NCBI RefSeq assembly: GCF_003205615.1
Contig: NZ_PYBV01000030.1
Span: 62,001-126,000 of the forward strand
DNA: 64,000 bases
DNA from: Micromonospora arborensis
Lineage (GTDB): Bacteria > Actinomycetota > Actinomycetes > Mycobacteriales > Micromonosporaceae
Reading direction: 5' to 3'
Below are positions 1-9,900 of this stretch, piece after piece. Positions within the stretch are counted from its first letter, which is position 1. Every line of letters begins with the position of its first letter. The notes beneath the pieces are model-generated. The model was not told the DNA's origin, ran no database searches, and saw nothing but the letters and a program-made list of their open reading frames with translations. Both the position numbers and the translations under genes were made by a program.

Positions 1-1074
1 GCGGATGAGTCGGTGGTGCCGTTGTTGCTGGCCCGGCCCGATGTCGCTGAGATGTTGGCGGAGCGCCCCGATGCGGTGGGTGACTACTCGTTCCGTACGT
101 TCCTGACGTCGGTTGACGGGGTGCGTGATGTGCAGCAGTCTCGTCGGCTGCGCCCGTTCGCGCAGGAGTTTGACCGTTGGTTGGAGGCCACCGACCTGTG
201 GTTCGACGAGGAGTCGGGGGCCGGGGTGCGGGCTGCGGCTCGTGCGGTGTGGTCGCGGTTGGATGCCGAGCAGGGTGAGCGGGATCGGCAGGTTGAGGCG
301 GCACGTCGGGAGCGGTTGGCGCGGCTGGTGCCGAATGACATGGGCACGTGGCAGTTCGCTGGGCGGGTGGAGTACGCCCGTTCGCTGGAGAATCATCCGT
401 TCTCGGCGGACGACGTGGCGGTCTTGGAGCGTGCCGCTGAGGGGGTGGGTGTGCGGGAGGATCGTCCTCAGTTGCACATCCCTCTGCATGTTCATCTCGC
501 TGGTGGCAGCGGGGGTGCTGCACTCGTGTTCCTGGTGGATGAGAACGGGGAGGTGTTCCCGCTCGTTTATGCGGTCAGTGCGAGTCGGTCGGCTAACGCG
601 TATCGGTGGTTCGGTGCTGGCAGTAGCTACATGAACGGTCCGCCGCCGATCGGGCCCGCGATCCGGGAGCACCCCGCCTTCGGCACCTCCGAGCGGGTGG
701 TTGCGTCAGGGTCCGACGTCGTTGCTGCTGCTGAGCAGCGCGGGTCCGGGGCCGTGCCGGTGCGGCCGGAGCCGCAGGCCCGTTCCGGGGATCCCGATGC
801 GGTGTTGCGGGCGGCGATCGGTGACTACTTCCAGGCCAAGCGGGCGTTCGATGAGCTCGCATCGGCAAGCACGTCCGCGGCGCCCGCCGCTGGCAGTAAG
901 AAGAGCAAGAAGAAGAAGGCCAAGAGCGGTCTGGTCCAGGCACAACCCGACGACGGGCGGATCGAAGACGCGCAGGGGCTGCGGACCGAACGCGAGCAGA
1001 GGCTGCAGGACGCGCGGAGAAAACTCGAAGACCTTGGCGTACGCCTGGACAACCCGGAGACCGATCCCCGCTGA
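1..1074 (+). CDS. C-terminal part of a large protein, cut by the window edge
   Basis: The reading frame is open from the first base, so the true start lies outside the window; GTG codons at 13 and 16 have no ribosome binding site and are not chosen as starts. About 357 residues are visible. There is a charged helical segment, then a region around HIPLHVHLAGG and ALVFLVDENGEVFPLVYAVS that looks like alternating beta strands, then an Ala/Pro linker with a lysine block (KKSKKKKAK), and a charged helical end. I recognise no catalytic motif. Its position upstream of a lectin/SLT-like protein matches the giant toxin-like protein at 17284-26730, so I infer it is the tail of a second giant exported protein. 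It could also be an unrelated large surface protein. Confidence 0.6.
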   Translation, partial: ADESVVPLLLARPDVAEMLAERPDAVGDYSFRTFLTSVDGVRDVQQSRRLRPFAQEFDRWLEATDLWFDEESGAGVRAAARAVWSRLDAEQGERDRQVEAARRERLARLVPNDMGTWQFAGRVEYARSLENHPFSADDVAVLERAAEGVGVREDRPQLHIPLHVHLAGGSGGAALVFLVDENGEVFPLVYAVSASRSANAYRWFGAGSSYMNGPPPIGPAIREHPAFGTSERVVASGSDVVAAAEQRGSGAVPVRPEPQARSGDPDAVLRAAIGDYFQAKRAFDELASASTSAAPAAGSKKSKKKKAKSGLVQAQPDDGRIEDAQGLRTEREQRLQDARRKLEDLGVRLDNPETDPR

Positions 1075-1222
1075 TCGTGGTTGTTGTGCGCAGACCGTGC
1101 AGGCCTGTCCAGGCTCGTTCGAGAGCGGTCGCCGGCAATTTTGAACCGGATGGGCGCCCCAACCGTCGTCTGGACGACCACCCGAACAGCGGGACGGGCA
1201 CGTGTACCAGGAGGGCGAGGTC

Positions 1223-2413
1223 ATGACCCAGGCGGTAGCTGCGTCCAGTGATCAACTTGCCGCCTTCCATCACCTGCTGCTGCGGATGTCCGGTCGGCTG
1301 CCGGACGAGTTGATCACCGCCTGCCGCCGCTGGCTGGCCGACGGCGAACTCGTGGAGATCGCCCAGGCCGTGGTCTTCGCCGCGCTCGCCGGGCGGGTGC
1401 CGATGACCGACACCGACGCACTCCTGCTGGCGGACACCCTCGCCGACGCCGAGGAGGACACCGACGCGCTCTCCGAGATCGAGCGCGCGGACACCGACCC
1501 GCAACCGATGTACGGGCTGGCTCCGGTCAGCCCGCAGGAACTGGCCGAACACGGCGACACGGTGCCGTACAGCATCGACCTGACCGTGCCGTACGACGGG
1601 CCCGGCGCCGCCGACGAGATCGACCAGGCGGCGGTTGCAGCGGTACGGGCACAGCGTGACGAAGGGGCACCGGTCAGGGCACTCTGGCGAGCCTGGCGGT
1701 TCCCGGCGCTGGACACGCAATGGCCGCCGCCGCGCCGGCTCTACCTGCTCCAAGCCGACGACGAGTCGGCGCTGCCCGCCCTGGGAGTCCGGGTGCAGGA
1801 GGCACTGGAGGACGCCGGAGAAACGGATCCACAGGTCGAGGCGTTCCTCGACACCGACGACCTGCCGGCGTACCAGCGCACCGCGCTCGGGTTCTCCACT
1901 CTGCTCTGGACCGCGGCCCCCGCGGTAGCCCCGCTCGTCGCCAGCGTGTACGACACCTTCGACCCGGAGCATGGACCAGGTTTCGACCCGGCTCATCCCC
2001 GGCTGGAGGGGGAGGAACGCGACCGGGTGCTGAGCTACCTGGCCGAGGGGGCGCCGCTACTTATCACGGCGACCCGCAGCCAGGACGTCGTTGATCCGGC
2101 CGCCGGCGAGGTGGTGCCGACCGGGTTCTTCACCGACGGCCAGTGGATCTGGACCGAGGCGGTCGCGTACTACCTGCGCGTACACGGGCTGGCCCCGGAC
2201 CCGGACCTGCTGGACGCCATCCGCGCCCATGACTTCCTGCCGCCCGAGGTGGACACGGTGGCCATGCACCGCGCGTTGTCAGTTCTGTACGCGCCGCTCA
2301 CCGAAAGTGCCGAGGCGGTCGACACGGACGGTGACGGTGACGCCGCCCTGGACAAAATTCGCCACTATCCGGCGGATTCGTTGAACCAGGCGGGCTCGGC
2401 GGCCGTCGTGTAA
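1223..2413 (+). CDS. Acidic protein of unknown function, possible immunity or chaperone partner
   Basis: 396 residues. I start at ATG 1223 because GGAGGG lies about 10 bases upstream; a GTG at 1202 would put that site inside the gene. The protein is acidic and soluble, with no signal peptide or membrane segment. The C-terminal third contains TGFFTDGQWIWTEAVAYYL, an aromatic-rich block that I recall from uncharacterised actinobacterial proteins encoded near large toxins, but I cannot assign a family. It lies 148 bases after the giant gene tail and 29 bases before the SLT-lectin gene, so it is probably in the same operon. Its place directly after a toxin-like gene makes a cognate immunity protein or export chaperone plausible; that is inference only. 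Confidence 0.7.
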   Translation: MTQAVAASSDQLAAFHHLLLRMSGRLPDELITACRRWLADGELVEIAQAVVFAALAGRVPMTDTDALLLADTLADAEEDTDALSEIERADTDPQPMYGLAPVSPQELAEHGDTVPYSIDLTVPYDGPGAADEIDQAAVAAVRAQRDEGAPVRALWRAWRFPALDTQWPPPRRLYLLQADDESALPALGVRVQEALEDAGETDPQVEAFLDTDDLPAYQRTALGFSTLLWTAAPAVAPLVASVYDTFDPEHGPGFDPAHPRLEGEERDRVLSYLAEGAPLLITATRSQDVVDPAAGEVVPTGFFTDGQWIWTEAVAYYLRVHGLAPDPDLLDAIRAHDFLPPEVDTVAMHRALSVLYAPLTESAEAVDTDGDGDAALDKIRHYPADSLNQAGSAAVV

Positions 2414-2442
2414 CCGGACACGGCAGTTGAGGGAGATCAAAG

Positions 2443-4110
2443 GTGGCAACGATGCCCGGTGGTAGTGCCATGCAACGGTTGCGCGGCAGGATCACCGCAT
2501 CGAAGTTCCTGCGCCGTGTGCGGCACGTGCCCCGGCATGCCCTCGACCGGTTGGACAGCCCGCTGCGGCGTTGGGTCGCCGCCGCCGTCCTCTTCGTGCT
2601 GCTGACCGCGGCCGGCGTCACCGCCAGCGCCGGGTTCGGGACCGCCACCGCCGAGGACAGCGGGCTCGCCGGACGACCGGTTCCGGCCGGCCAGGTGGAG
2701 CTCATCGCGGCGGCGGCGCGCTCGTGCCCAGTTCTCACCCCGGCGCGGCTCTCCGGGCAGTTGATGGCCGCGTCCGGCTTCGACCTCAACGGCAAGTCCG
2801 ACAGCGGCGGCTCGGGTCTGGCCGGGTTGACCGACGCCGCGTGGGACAAGTGGAAGCCAAGTCCGTCCTCCCAGCGCAACGACCCGGCCGCGAACATCAC
2901 CGCCCTTGCTCACCTCACCTGCGATCAGGTGGGCCAGGTCCGTCAGGCCGGCCTCGGCGGCGACCTGTGGCGGCTCGCGCTGGCCGCCCACCACTCCGGC
3001 ATCGCCGCGGTCACCTCCGCCAAGGGCATACCGGGGCCGGCGCGGGCATACGTCAACCGAGTCTCCGCCTACGCCACCTGGTACGCCCGCCAAGCCGGTG
3101 GCGGCTCCGAATCGGCCGAACCGACCGGACCGAGCGGTGCCGTACCGGGCCGGGGAACCACCGCGAAGCCGGTGCCCGACGAGTACGTAGCCGCCGTGCT
3201 CGCAGCCGGCCGCACCTGCCCGGCGCTCTCGCCGGCCCGGGTCGCGGCCCAGCTGATGGCCTCCTCCGGGTTCAACCCGAACCTGATCGGCCCCCACCGG
3301 GCACAGGGAATCGCCCAGTTCACCCCCCAGATCTGGGCCCGGTACGCCCCGTCGGCCGCCGCCACTTCACCCTGGGATCCAAGCTCGGCCGTGCCGGCTC
3401 TGGGACGGACGATGTGCACCCTGCTCGGCGAGGTGGCCGGGCTGGGCAAGGACCCGTACCCGGTGGCGTTGGCCGCGTTCCGGGGCGGACCGGAGGCGGT
3501 ACAGCAGGCGGGCGGCGTGCCGAACAGTACCGAGCTGCGTGACTACGTCAGCCTGGTGACCGGATACGTCGCCTACTACGAGCAGGATGTGCGGCTGGGC
3601 GGCAAACCGGCCGGCACGCCGAAGCCGACCGCGACGCCAGCTCCGAGTGCCAATCCGACCAAGCCGGCACCGCACACGTCGTCCGCTCCGCCAGCGGCCG
3701 GGGGCAAGCCGACGGCCGGTGCGTCCTCGCCGCCCCGACCCCAGCAGACCAAGCCCGCCGCGCCGTCGAAGCCGGACTGGCAGACCCGGGTGGTGGAGGG
3801 CACGTCGGTGCTGGAGCTCGGCCAGGCGTGGACCACCAACCGGCTGCAGCTCAAGCTGACCAACGACGGCAACGTGGTCCTCTACGACCAGGGCCGGCGG
3901 GTCTGGCAGACCGGCACCGGGGGCAAGGGTGGTCATCACCTGGTCTTCCAGGGCGACGGTCACCTGGTGCTCTACACCCAGCGCGAGGCCACCCTGTGGA
4001 GTTCGGGCACGGCCGGCAACAACGGGGCGATTCTGGTGTTGCAGGCCGACGGCAACGTGACCATCTCGTTGGGGGGCCGTGGGCTCTGGCACACCGGGAC
4101 GGCGAGCTGA
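2443..4110 (+). CDS. Membrane-anchored protein with two SLT-like repeats and a C-terminal bulb-type lectin domain
   Basis: 555 residues. GTG start preceded by GAGGGAG about 8 bases upstream. Order: basic N terminus, one hydrophobic segment (about 43-63, WVAAAVLFVLLTAAGV) acting as signal or anchor, first lysozyme-like region (about 75-205), second lysozyme-like region (about 245-385, with GAQGIAQF-type motif RAQGIAQFTPQIW), a Pro/Ala linker, then a bulb-type (mannose-binding) lectin domain (about 446-555) with three sub-repeats such as LTNDGNVVLYD and FQGDGHLVLYT. Slt-type lytic transglycosylases need a Glu in the motif before SGFNP; here the two repeats read MAASGFD and MASSGFNPN, so the Glu is absent. 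It probably binds wall polymers outside the cell rather than cutting them. Paralogue of the gene at 15184-17001. Confidence 0.85.
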   Translation: MATMPGGSAMQRLRGRITASKFLRRVRHVPRHALDRLDSPLRRWVAAAVLFVLLTAAGVTASAGFGTATAEDSGLAGRPVPAGQVELIAAAARSCPVLTPARLSGQLMAASGFDLNGKSDSGGSGLAGLTDAAWDKWKPSPSSQRNDPAANITALAHLTCDQVGQVRQAGLGGDLWRLALAAHHSGIAAVTSAKGIPGPARAYVNRVSAYATWYARQAGGGSESAEPTGPSGAVPGRGTTAKPVPDEYVAAVLAAGRTCPALSPARVAAQLMASSGFNPNLIGPHRAQGIAQFTPQIWARYAPSAAATSPWDPSSAVPALGRTMCTLLGEVAGLGKDPYPVALAAFRGGPEAVQQAGGVPNSTELRDYVSLVTGYVAYYEQDVRLGGKPAGTPKPTATPAPSANPTKPAPHTSSAPPAAGGKPTAGASSPPRPQQTKPAAPSKPDWQTRVVEGTSVLELGQAWTTNRLQLKLTNDGNVVLYDQGRRVWQTGTGGKGGHHLVFQGDGHLVLYTQREATLWSSGTAGNNGAILVLQADGNVTISLGGRGLWHTGTAS

Positions 4111-4169
4111 CTATCGGTGTCCATCCGGGAAGGCGCGCATCGCAACACAGTGGGAACGAGGTCGAGCTG

Positions 4170-6962
4170 ATGTCCTCCACAGGGACCGACCAGTCGATCC
4201 CGGGTCTCATCGTGGAATCCGTCGGTGACGCGCTGGCTCTGCGTACGGAGATGGACGGGGCTGCCCCGTTGTCGGCGCTGGTCACCGGACTGCTCAGGGA
4301 GGCCGGGCCGACGGTGGTGTTGAGTACGCCGTCGGTCACCGCCCGGCCGGACCTTTTCGAGGTGCTGCCGACGGTCCTGTCCGAACACCTGGGCGGTGCC
4401 GCGACCGGCATTCGGCTGGTGCCGCTCGGGCGGTACGCCCGGTCCGTCGATCCAGGGGTCGAGTTGCGACAACTGGCCGAGTGGATCGGCCAGGAAGTGA
4501 CGTTTCCGCTGGAGGAGCTCTTCGTCTCGGCTGACGCCGCGCTGCGTACCGCGCCGTGGGCGGTGTCGGCCACGAACGGCCAGGTCCGCCCCGACCGGCA
4601 GTGGCCACAGCTCGAGCCTCCGTCTCCGGTCGCGGTGCCGGCGCCCACGTCGGTCACGCCGCCACCGGTGGTGGTGGCGGCGCAGATCGAGCCGCTCGAG
4701 GTGGATGCACCGATCGTGGTCGCGGCGGCGCCTGTCGCGTTTGCGGACGGGCCGACCCCGGCCCTGTCGCCCACGCCGGTCGCCGGTCAGCCGGGCACGG
4801 CCACGATCGACGCTCATCGCCCGGTCGCCCCGAGCCGCCCGGTCGCCCCGAGCCGCCCGGTCGCCCCGAGCCGCCCGGTTGCCCCGAGCCGCCCGGTTGC
4901 CCCCGGTGGGCCGGCCGCGGCGCAGTGGCCGCACCTGGTGTCGCATCCGCGCCGCGGTTTCGTCGACCTGCCAGTGGAGCGCCCGCCCATCGCCTGGCGA
5001 CCGAATCGGCCCGCACCAGACCCGACCCGTGCCGGCCTGCGGGCCCAGCCGGCTCCCGCTGCCCGGCCGACGGTCGCGGTGCCGGGAGTACGGACGCCCG
5101 CGGGCTGGTCGTTCCTGGACGCGCCGGGGGTCGGCACCGAATCGATGCTGGCCGGGTTCGTGGTCGAGATCCGGGTGGACGTCACCGGCTTCCGGGTGGG
5201 CGGTCGGCTGGTCTCGGCCCGCGCACTGGCGAAGCTGATCCACGCCTGCCGCGAGGACGACGACACCCAGCCGGTGGTGTTCGTCGTGCACGGCGCACCG
5301 GTCAAGGGAGCCGCCGCCGACGTGCTCTTCGGCGGTCTCGCCGACACCCTGAAGGTGCCGGTGCACGCGGCCGACGCGGAGGTGACCCGGACCGCCACCG
5401 GTCTGCTCCAGACCTCCGGTGCGTTCCGTCGTTGGACCCCTCGCCAGCAGGGCGCGGCACCCAGAACGCGTCGGGTCCGGCTGCTCGGCCGGGTGCTGCC
5501 GGCACTGCCCGCCGTACCCGTTCGCCGGGGCAGCCGCCCCGGCAACGGACCGGTCCCACCGGTGACTCCCGAGCCGCCCACGGTCGGTCAGCGGGCTCCG
5601 GTCGGCCCGGCGGAAGAGTTGTCGCCCGCCCCGCTCGATGCCGAGGTTGCCGTCCTGCTCGCATCGGTTCGGTGGGTAGCGGCGTCGCGGGTGGCGCGGC
5701 TCGAAGTGCCACCACTTCCGGTGTTGGTCGTTCCGCCGCCCGGCACCGGTACCAACGCGCCGGTCAGCGACCAGGGCATCGACGTACCGAGGCCGGCCGA
5801 GGAGCTGACCGATCGGCAGCAGCACCCCGACGAGGCTCTGGCGCTCTCCGCCCTGACATCTCCCGCCGGTCCGGTCGGCGGCGCGGGCGTTGCCGTGCTC
5901 GGCGAGCCCGACGCGGTGACGGTGGCCGCAGCCGGGCCGGAAGACCGGGACGAGGAGGTCCCGCTGGCCATCTCGGGGTGGCGTCCGACGCCGTCCGCGC
6001 AGGCCGACGCCGTTGCCGGTGTGCCCGCGCTGTCGACGGCACCGCCGCTGCCCGAGCCCACCTCCCCGGCCGGTCCGGCCCAGCCGGCTGCCACGGCCAC
6101 CGACGGGCCCGGCCCGGTCCGGGCACCGCAGCCGGTTCTACCGCCCGGCCCGGCACCCCGCTGGCTTGCCGAGGCTGACATCGAGCGGGCGGTCGCGGAC
6201 CGCACGGGGCTGCGGAACGCGCTCAGCGGCCGGTACGACGCGCACGCCCGGGTGGTCGCCCGAACCCTGGCGCAGTCACCCGGACTGCGCGCCGCGGCGG
6301 GAGCGTTCACGGAGCTGACGACGGGGCTGGTCGCGATCCGGGCCTACTGCGACGGTGAACGTGAGCTGATGAACCAGGTTCTGCGCGGTGGTGGTCCGGA
6401 CTCCGACGTGGATCGCGCCTCGGTGGTGGCGTGCTGCGCCGCGTACGGGCTGCGTCGGTTGCCGTCGGTACTGGGTCCGGTCTTCCGGGCCGGGCTCGCC
6501 GATGTGCGCCTGGTCGACGGGTATCGGGCCGGTGACGTCCTGATCGAGCCCGCCTTCGTCGACGTCGACCTGGGCCCCGCGCCGGTCGACGAGAACCACG
6601 TGCGGTTCGCCATCTGGTCGGTCAGCGCGCACCGGTTGGACGGCCTGGATGGCGCCCAACGAGCCTCCGCGATCTTCCCGCCGGGGAGTCGCTTCCAGGT
6701 GCTCGCTGTGGACGAGCAGACGACGGACGAGCCGAGCCGGGTCTTCCTGCGTGACCTCGCCGGCTCGTACCAGGGTGGGCGCGACAGCGCCGACCGGATC
6801 CTGTCCCAACTGCGGGCGGCTGACCGGGGCGCGACCCCGTTCGGTGGTACGGACCGGTCCGTACCGACGGCCTTCGCACCCGGTCTGGACGATGCGGGCC
6901 GGCCTTTCCCGTTGCCGGCGGTTGCCGGTGCGGTGGCAGTCAACGAGGGTGGACGAGCGTGA
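4170..6962 (+). CDS. Proline-rich protein with a degenerate ADP-ribosyltransferase-like C terminus
   Basis: 930 residues from ATG 4170 (GAGG 8 bases upstream); the open frame extends further upstream but into the lectin gene. Order: an N-terminal globular region (1-140) recalling a Rossmann-like layout, a Pro/Val linker with five RPVAPS hexapeptides (about 217-247), a second globular segment (about 310-440), another Pro-rich linker, and a C-terminal region (about 665-900). That region reads FRAG (Arg773), GYRAGDVLIEPAFVDVDL, HVRFAIWSV and FPPGSRFQVL, the order of the Arg, STS and ExE strands in ADP-ribosyltransferases, but without STS and without the catalytic Glu. The same end occurs in the 11821-14001 protein. 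The next gene overlaps its stop (GTGA). Function unknown; an activity-dead or partner-binding fold is likely. Confidence 0.75.
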   Translation: MSSTGTDQSIPGLIVESVGDALALRTEMDGAAPLSALVTGLLREAGPTVVLSTPSVTARPDLFEVLPTVLSEHLGGAATGIRLVPLGRYARSVDPGVELRQLAEWIGQEVTFPLEELFVSADAALRTAPWAVSATNGQVRPDRQWPQLEPPSPVAVPAPTSVTPPPVVVAAQIEPLEVDAPIVVAAAPVAFADGPTPALSPTPVAGQPGTATIDAHRPVAPSRPVAPSRPVAPSRPVAPSRPVAPGGPAAAQWPHLVSHPRRGFVDLPVERPPIAWRPNRPAPDPTRAGLRAQPAPAARPTVAVPGVRTPAGWSFLDAPGVGTESMLAGFVVEIRVDVTGFRVGGRLVSARALAKLIHACREDDDTQPVVFVVHGAPVKGAAADVLFGGLADTLKVPVHAADAEVTRTATGLLQTSGAFRRWTPRQQGAAPRTRRVRLLGRVLPALPAVPVRRGSRPGNGPVPPVTPEPPTVGQRAPVGPAEELSPAPLDAEVAVLLASVRWVAASRVARLEVPPLPVLVVPPPGTGTNAPVSDQGIDVPRPAEELTDRQQHPDEALALSALTSPAGPVGGAGVAVLGEPDAVTVAAAGPEDRDEEVPLAISGWRPTPSAQADAVAGVPALSTAPPLPEPTSPAGPAQPAATATDGPGPVRAPQPVLPPGPAPRWLAEADIERAVADRTGLRNALSGRYDAHARVVARTLAQSPGLRAAAGAFTELTTGLVAIRAYCDGERELMNQVLRGGGPDSDVDRASVVACCAAYGLRRLPSVLGPVFRAGLADVRLVDGYRAGDVLIEPAFVDVDLGPAPVDENHVRFAIWSVSAHRLDGLDGAQRASAIFPPGSRFQVLAVDEQTTDEPSRVFLRDLAGSYQGGRDSADRILSQLRAADRGATPFGGTDRSVPTAFAPGLDDAGRPFPLPAVAGAVAVNEGGRA
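4821..4904 (+). repeat. 18-bp tandem repeat, about 4.6 copies, coding for RPVAPS
   Basis: Unit CCGGTCGCCCCGAGCCGC repeats from 4821; the last copies carry a C-to-T change (CGGTTGCC). It encodes a hexapeptide repeat in the proline-rich linker of the 930-residue protein. Near-identity at DNA level suggests recent slippage and possible length variation between strains. Confidence 0.9.
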
Positions 6963-9900
6963 TCAAGAGCATGCTGTCGGTGTCCCAGACCGAACCGGGG
7001 TGCCTGCCGACCATCACCGCGGCGTTGGCGGCGGCCGCTCCCGGTGCCACGGTCGTCGTGCAGCCGGGGACGTACCCGGAGCAGTTGCGGCTGGCCGGGA
7101 ATGTGACGGTGGTGGCCGAGGACGGGCCAGGCACGGTCACCATCGACGGTGGGGACGGCGTGGCCGTCTTCGTTGCCGGCGGCAACGTGACGCTGCGTGG
7201 GCTGACCGTGCGGGGCGGGGCCACCAACCTGCCGGCGATGCAGATCGGGCGCGGCACCCTGCAGGCGAGCGAGTGCACGGTCACCGGGCACGGGATCGTC
7301 GCGGTGCACGTGCCCGGCGGACGGCTGGAGATGCGTGACTGCGAGGTCAGCAACCCGGGCGGGGCCGGCTTCATGTTCGATGGGGGCGCGGCCGGCACGG
7401 TCACCGGCACCACGGTCCGGGACACGAACAGCGCCGGGGTGGTGATCATGGGCGGTGCCGACCCGGTCCTGCGTGACTGCACGTTCACCGACATTCGGGG
7501 CAGCGGGGTGCTGTCCACCCGGGGCGGACGGGGCACCGTCGAGGGGTGCGACATCAGCGCCGTCGACGGACCAGCGGTGGCGGTGGAGGAGGACGGCGCG
7601 ATCCGGGTCCTCCGCAGCCAACTGCACGACCTGCCCGGCGCCGGGGTGGTCGTCACGGGTGGGCGACCGACGGTGGAGGAGTGCGAGATCCGGACCGTCG
7701 GGGGGCACGCGGTGGTGTTCTCCGGCACCGCCGACCCGGTGCTACGCGGTTGCCGTGTACAGGGGGCGGCGGGTCACGGGCTGCTCGTGCTCGACCAGGC
7801 CACCGGGCTGTTCGCCGACGGTGACATCGACGGTGCCGAGGCGGCCGCGGTTGCCGTCACCGGCTCGGCCGCGCCGGTGATCGAGGGTAGCCGGGTGACC
7901 GCCGGGCCGGCCGGGGCGCTGCTGTTCCAGGGCGAGGCGACCGGCACCGTACGCGCAGTGACCATGCACGGCGGGACGACCGGGGTGGTGGTCGGTGGCT
8001 CGGCGGCCCCGTTGATCGAGGATTGCGTCATCGAGGACTCCCTCGAATACGGGGTACGCCTGCTCGACGAGGCCCGGCCCACCGTCAGGCATGCGCGGAT
8101 CGAGCGCTGCGCGGCCGGGGGCTTCCTGGTCGAGACCGGTGCGTCCCTGACGGCAGAGCAATCCACCGTGCAAGGCGGCGGCGTGGGCCTGCTCCTCAAC
8201 GTCGGCGCTACGGCCATGGTCAGCGGTTGCGACCTCGGCGGCGCCCGGACGGCCGGTGTCCTGGTGCAGCGGGAGGCGAACCTGACCCTGCTGCGTACCC
8301 GGGTGCACGGCAGCGGCGGGCCGGGGGTGCGTTTCGCGGCCGGCTCGTCCGGGCGGGTGGATGGCTGTGAGCTGTTCGAGAACGTTGGGGAGGGTCTGCT
8401 TCGGGAGACGGTCGAGCCGGTCCGAGTGGAGGCGACGACCATGGCTGGCAACGGTGGCGGCTCGCTCCGGCCGCCCGGCAAGGGCGGCAACCAGCCGACC
8501 CGTACCGGCCCAGCGGCGCCTGCCGTCCCCGCTGCGCGAGTCGCTCCGGCAAAGGGTGATCAGGCACCGCCGTTCCGAGAGTTGGTGCCCGCCGGCGGTG
8601 GTCCGCTGGATGAAGGTCCCTCCGACCTCGCCGCCCCGCTCCTGGCCGACCTCGACGCGCTGGTCGGGCTCGCCGGAGTCAAGCACGAGGTGGCGACCCT
8701 TGTCGGTCTGCACCGGGTCAGTCAGCGGCGGGCCGCGGCCGGCCTGCCGGCGCCGCCGATGTCCCGACACATGGTGTTCGCCGGCGCCCCGGGCACGGGC
8801 AAGACGACCGTGGCCCGGTTGTACGGGCGCATCCTCGCCGCGCTCGGCGTACTGAAGACCGGGCAGTTGGTCGAGGTGGCCCGGGCCGACCTGGTCGCCG
8901 AACACGTCGGTGGTACGGCGGTGAAGACCACCGAGAAGTTCAACGAGGCACGGGGCGGAGTGCTCTTCGTCGATGAAGCGTATGCTCTGTCTCCTGTGGA
9001 CAGTGGTGGGGGCGGGCACGACTTCGGTCGGGAGGCGATCGACACGTTGGTGAAGCTGATGGAGGATCACCGGGACGAGATCGTGGTTATCGTCGCCGGT
9101 TATTCGGCGCAGATGCGCGCATTCCTGAGTTCCAACCCGGGTCTCGCCTCCCGGTTCTCCAAGACCGTGGAGTTCGAGAGCTACGCCACCGAGGAACTGG
9201 TCACCATCGTCGAGCGGATGTGCAGCACGCACCACTATTCGCTGGAGTACGACACCCGACTGGCACTGACCGAGTTGTTCGACGGGATGGCCCGGGACGC
9301 AAATTTCGGCAACGCACGAGTCGCCCGGAAGGTGTTCGAGGAAATGATCGGACGGCAGGCGTTCCGGCTCTCGCAGGCGACCTCGTCGGACGGGGTGGAG
9401 CTGGCCCAGTTGCTGCCGCAGGATCTTGGCGTCCCGGCGGCGAGCGGCGTGCGCGCGGGCGAGGCCCGGGTCGACGAGGTCGACCAGTTGCTCGGCCGGC
9501 TGCACGGCATGATCGGGCTGAGCGGGGTGAAGCGCGAGGTGGCCGACATGATCGACCTCCTGGCCACGATCCGGACCCGGGTTCGGGCCGGGCTTCCGGC
9601 TCCGGTGATCTCCCGGCACCTGGTCTTCTCCGGGCCGCCTGGTACGGGTAAGACCACCGTCGCCCGGCTGTACGGGCAGTTGCTGACCGCGCTCGGCGTA
9701 CTCGCCGGGGGGCAGTTGGTCGAGGTGGCGCGGGCGGACCTGGTCGGGGAGTACATCGGCCACACCGCGCAGCGCACCCGGGAGGCGTTCGAACGGGCCC
9801 GCGGCGGGGTGCTGTTCATCGACGAGGCGTACACCCTGGCGCCGCCGGATGCCCGGCAGGACTTCGGTCGGGAGGCCATCGACACATTGGTCAAGCTGAT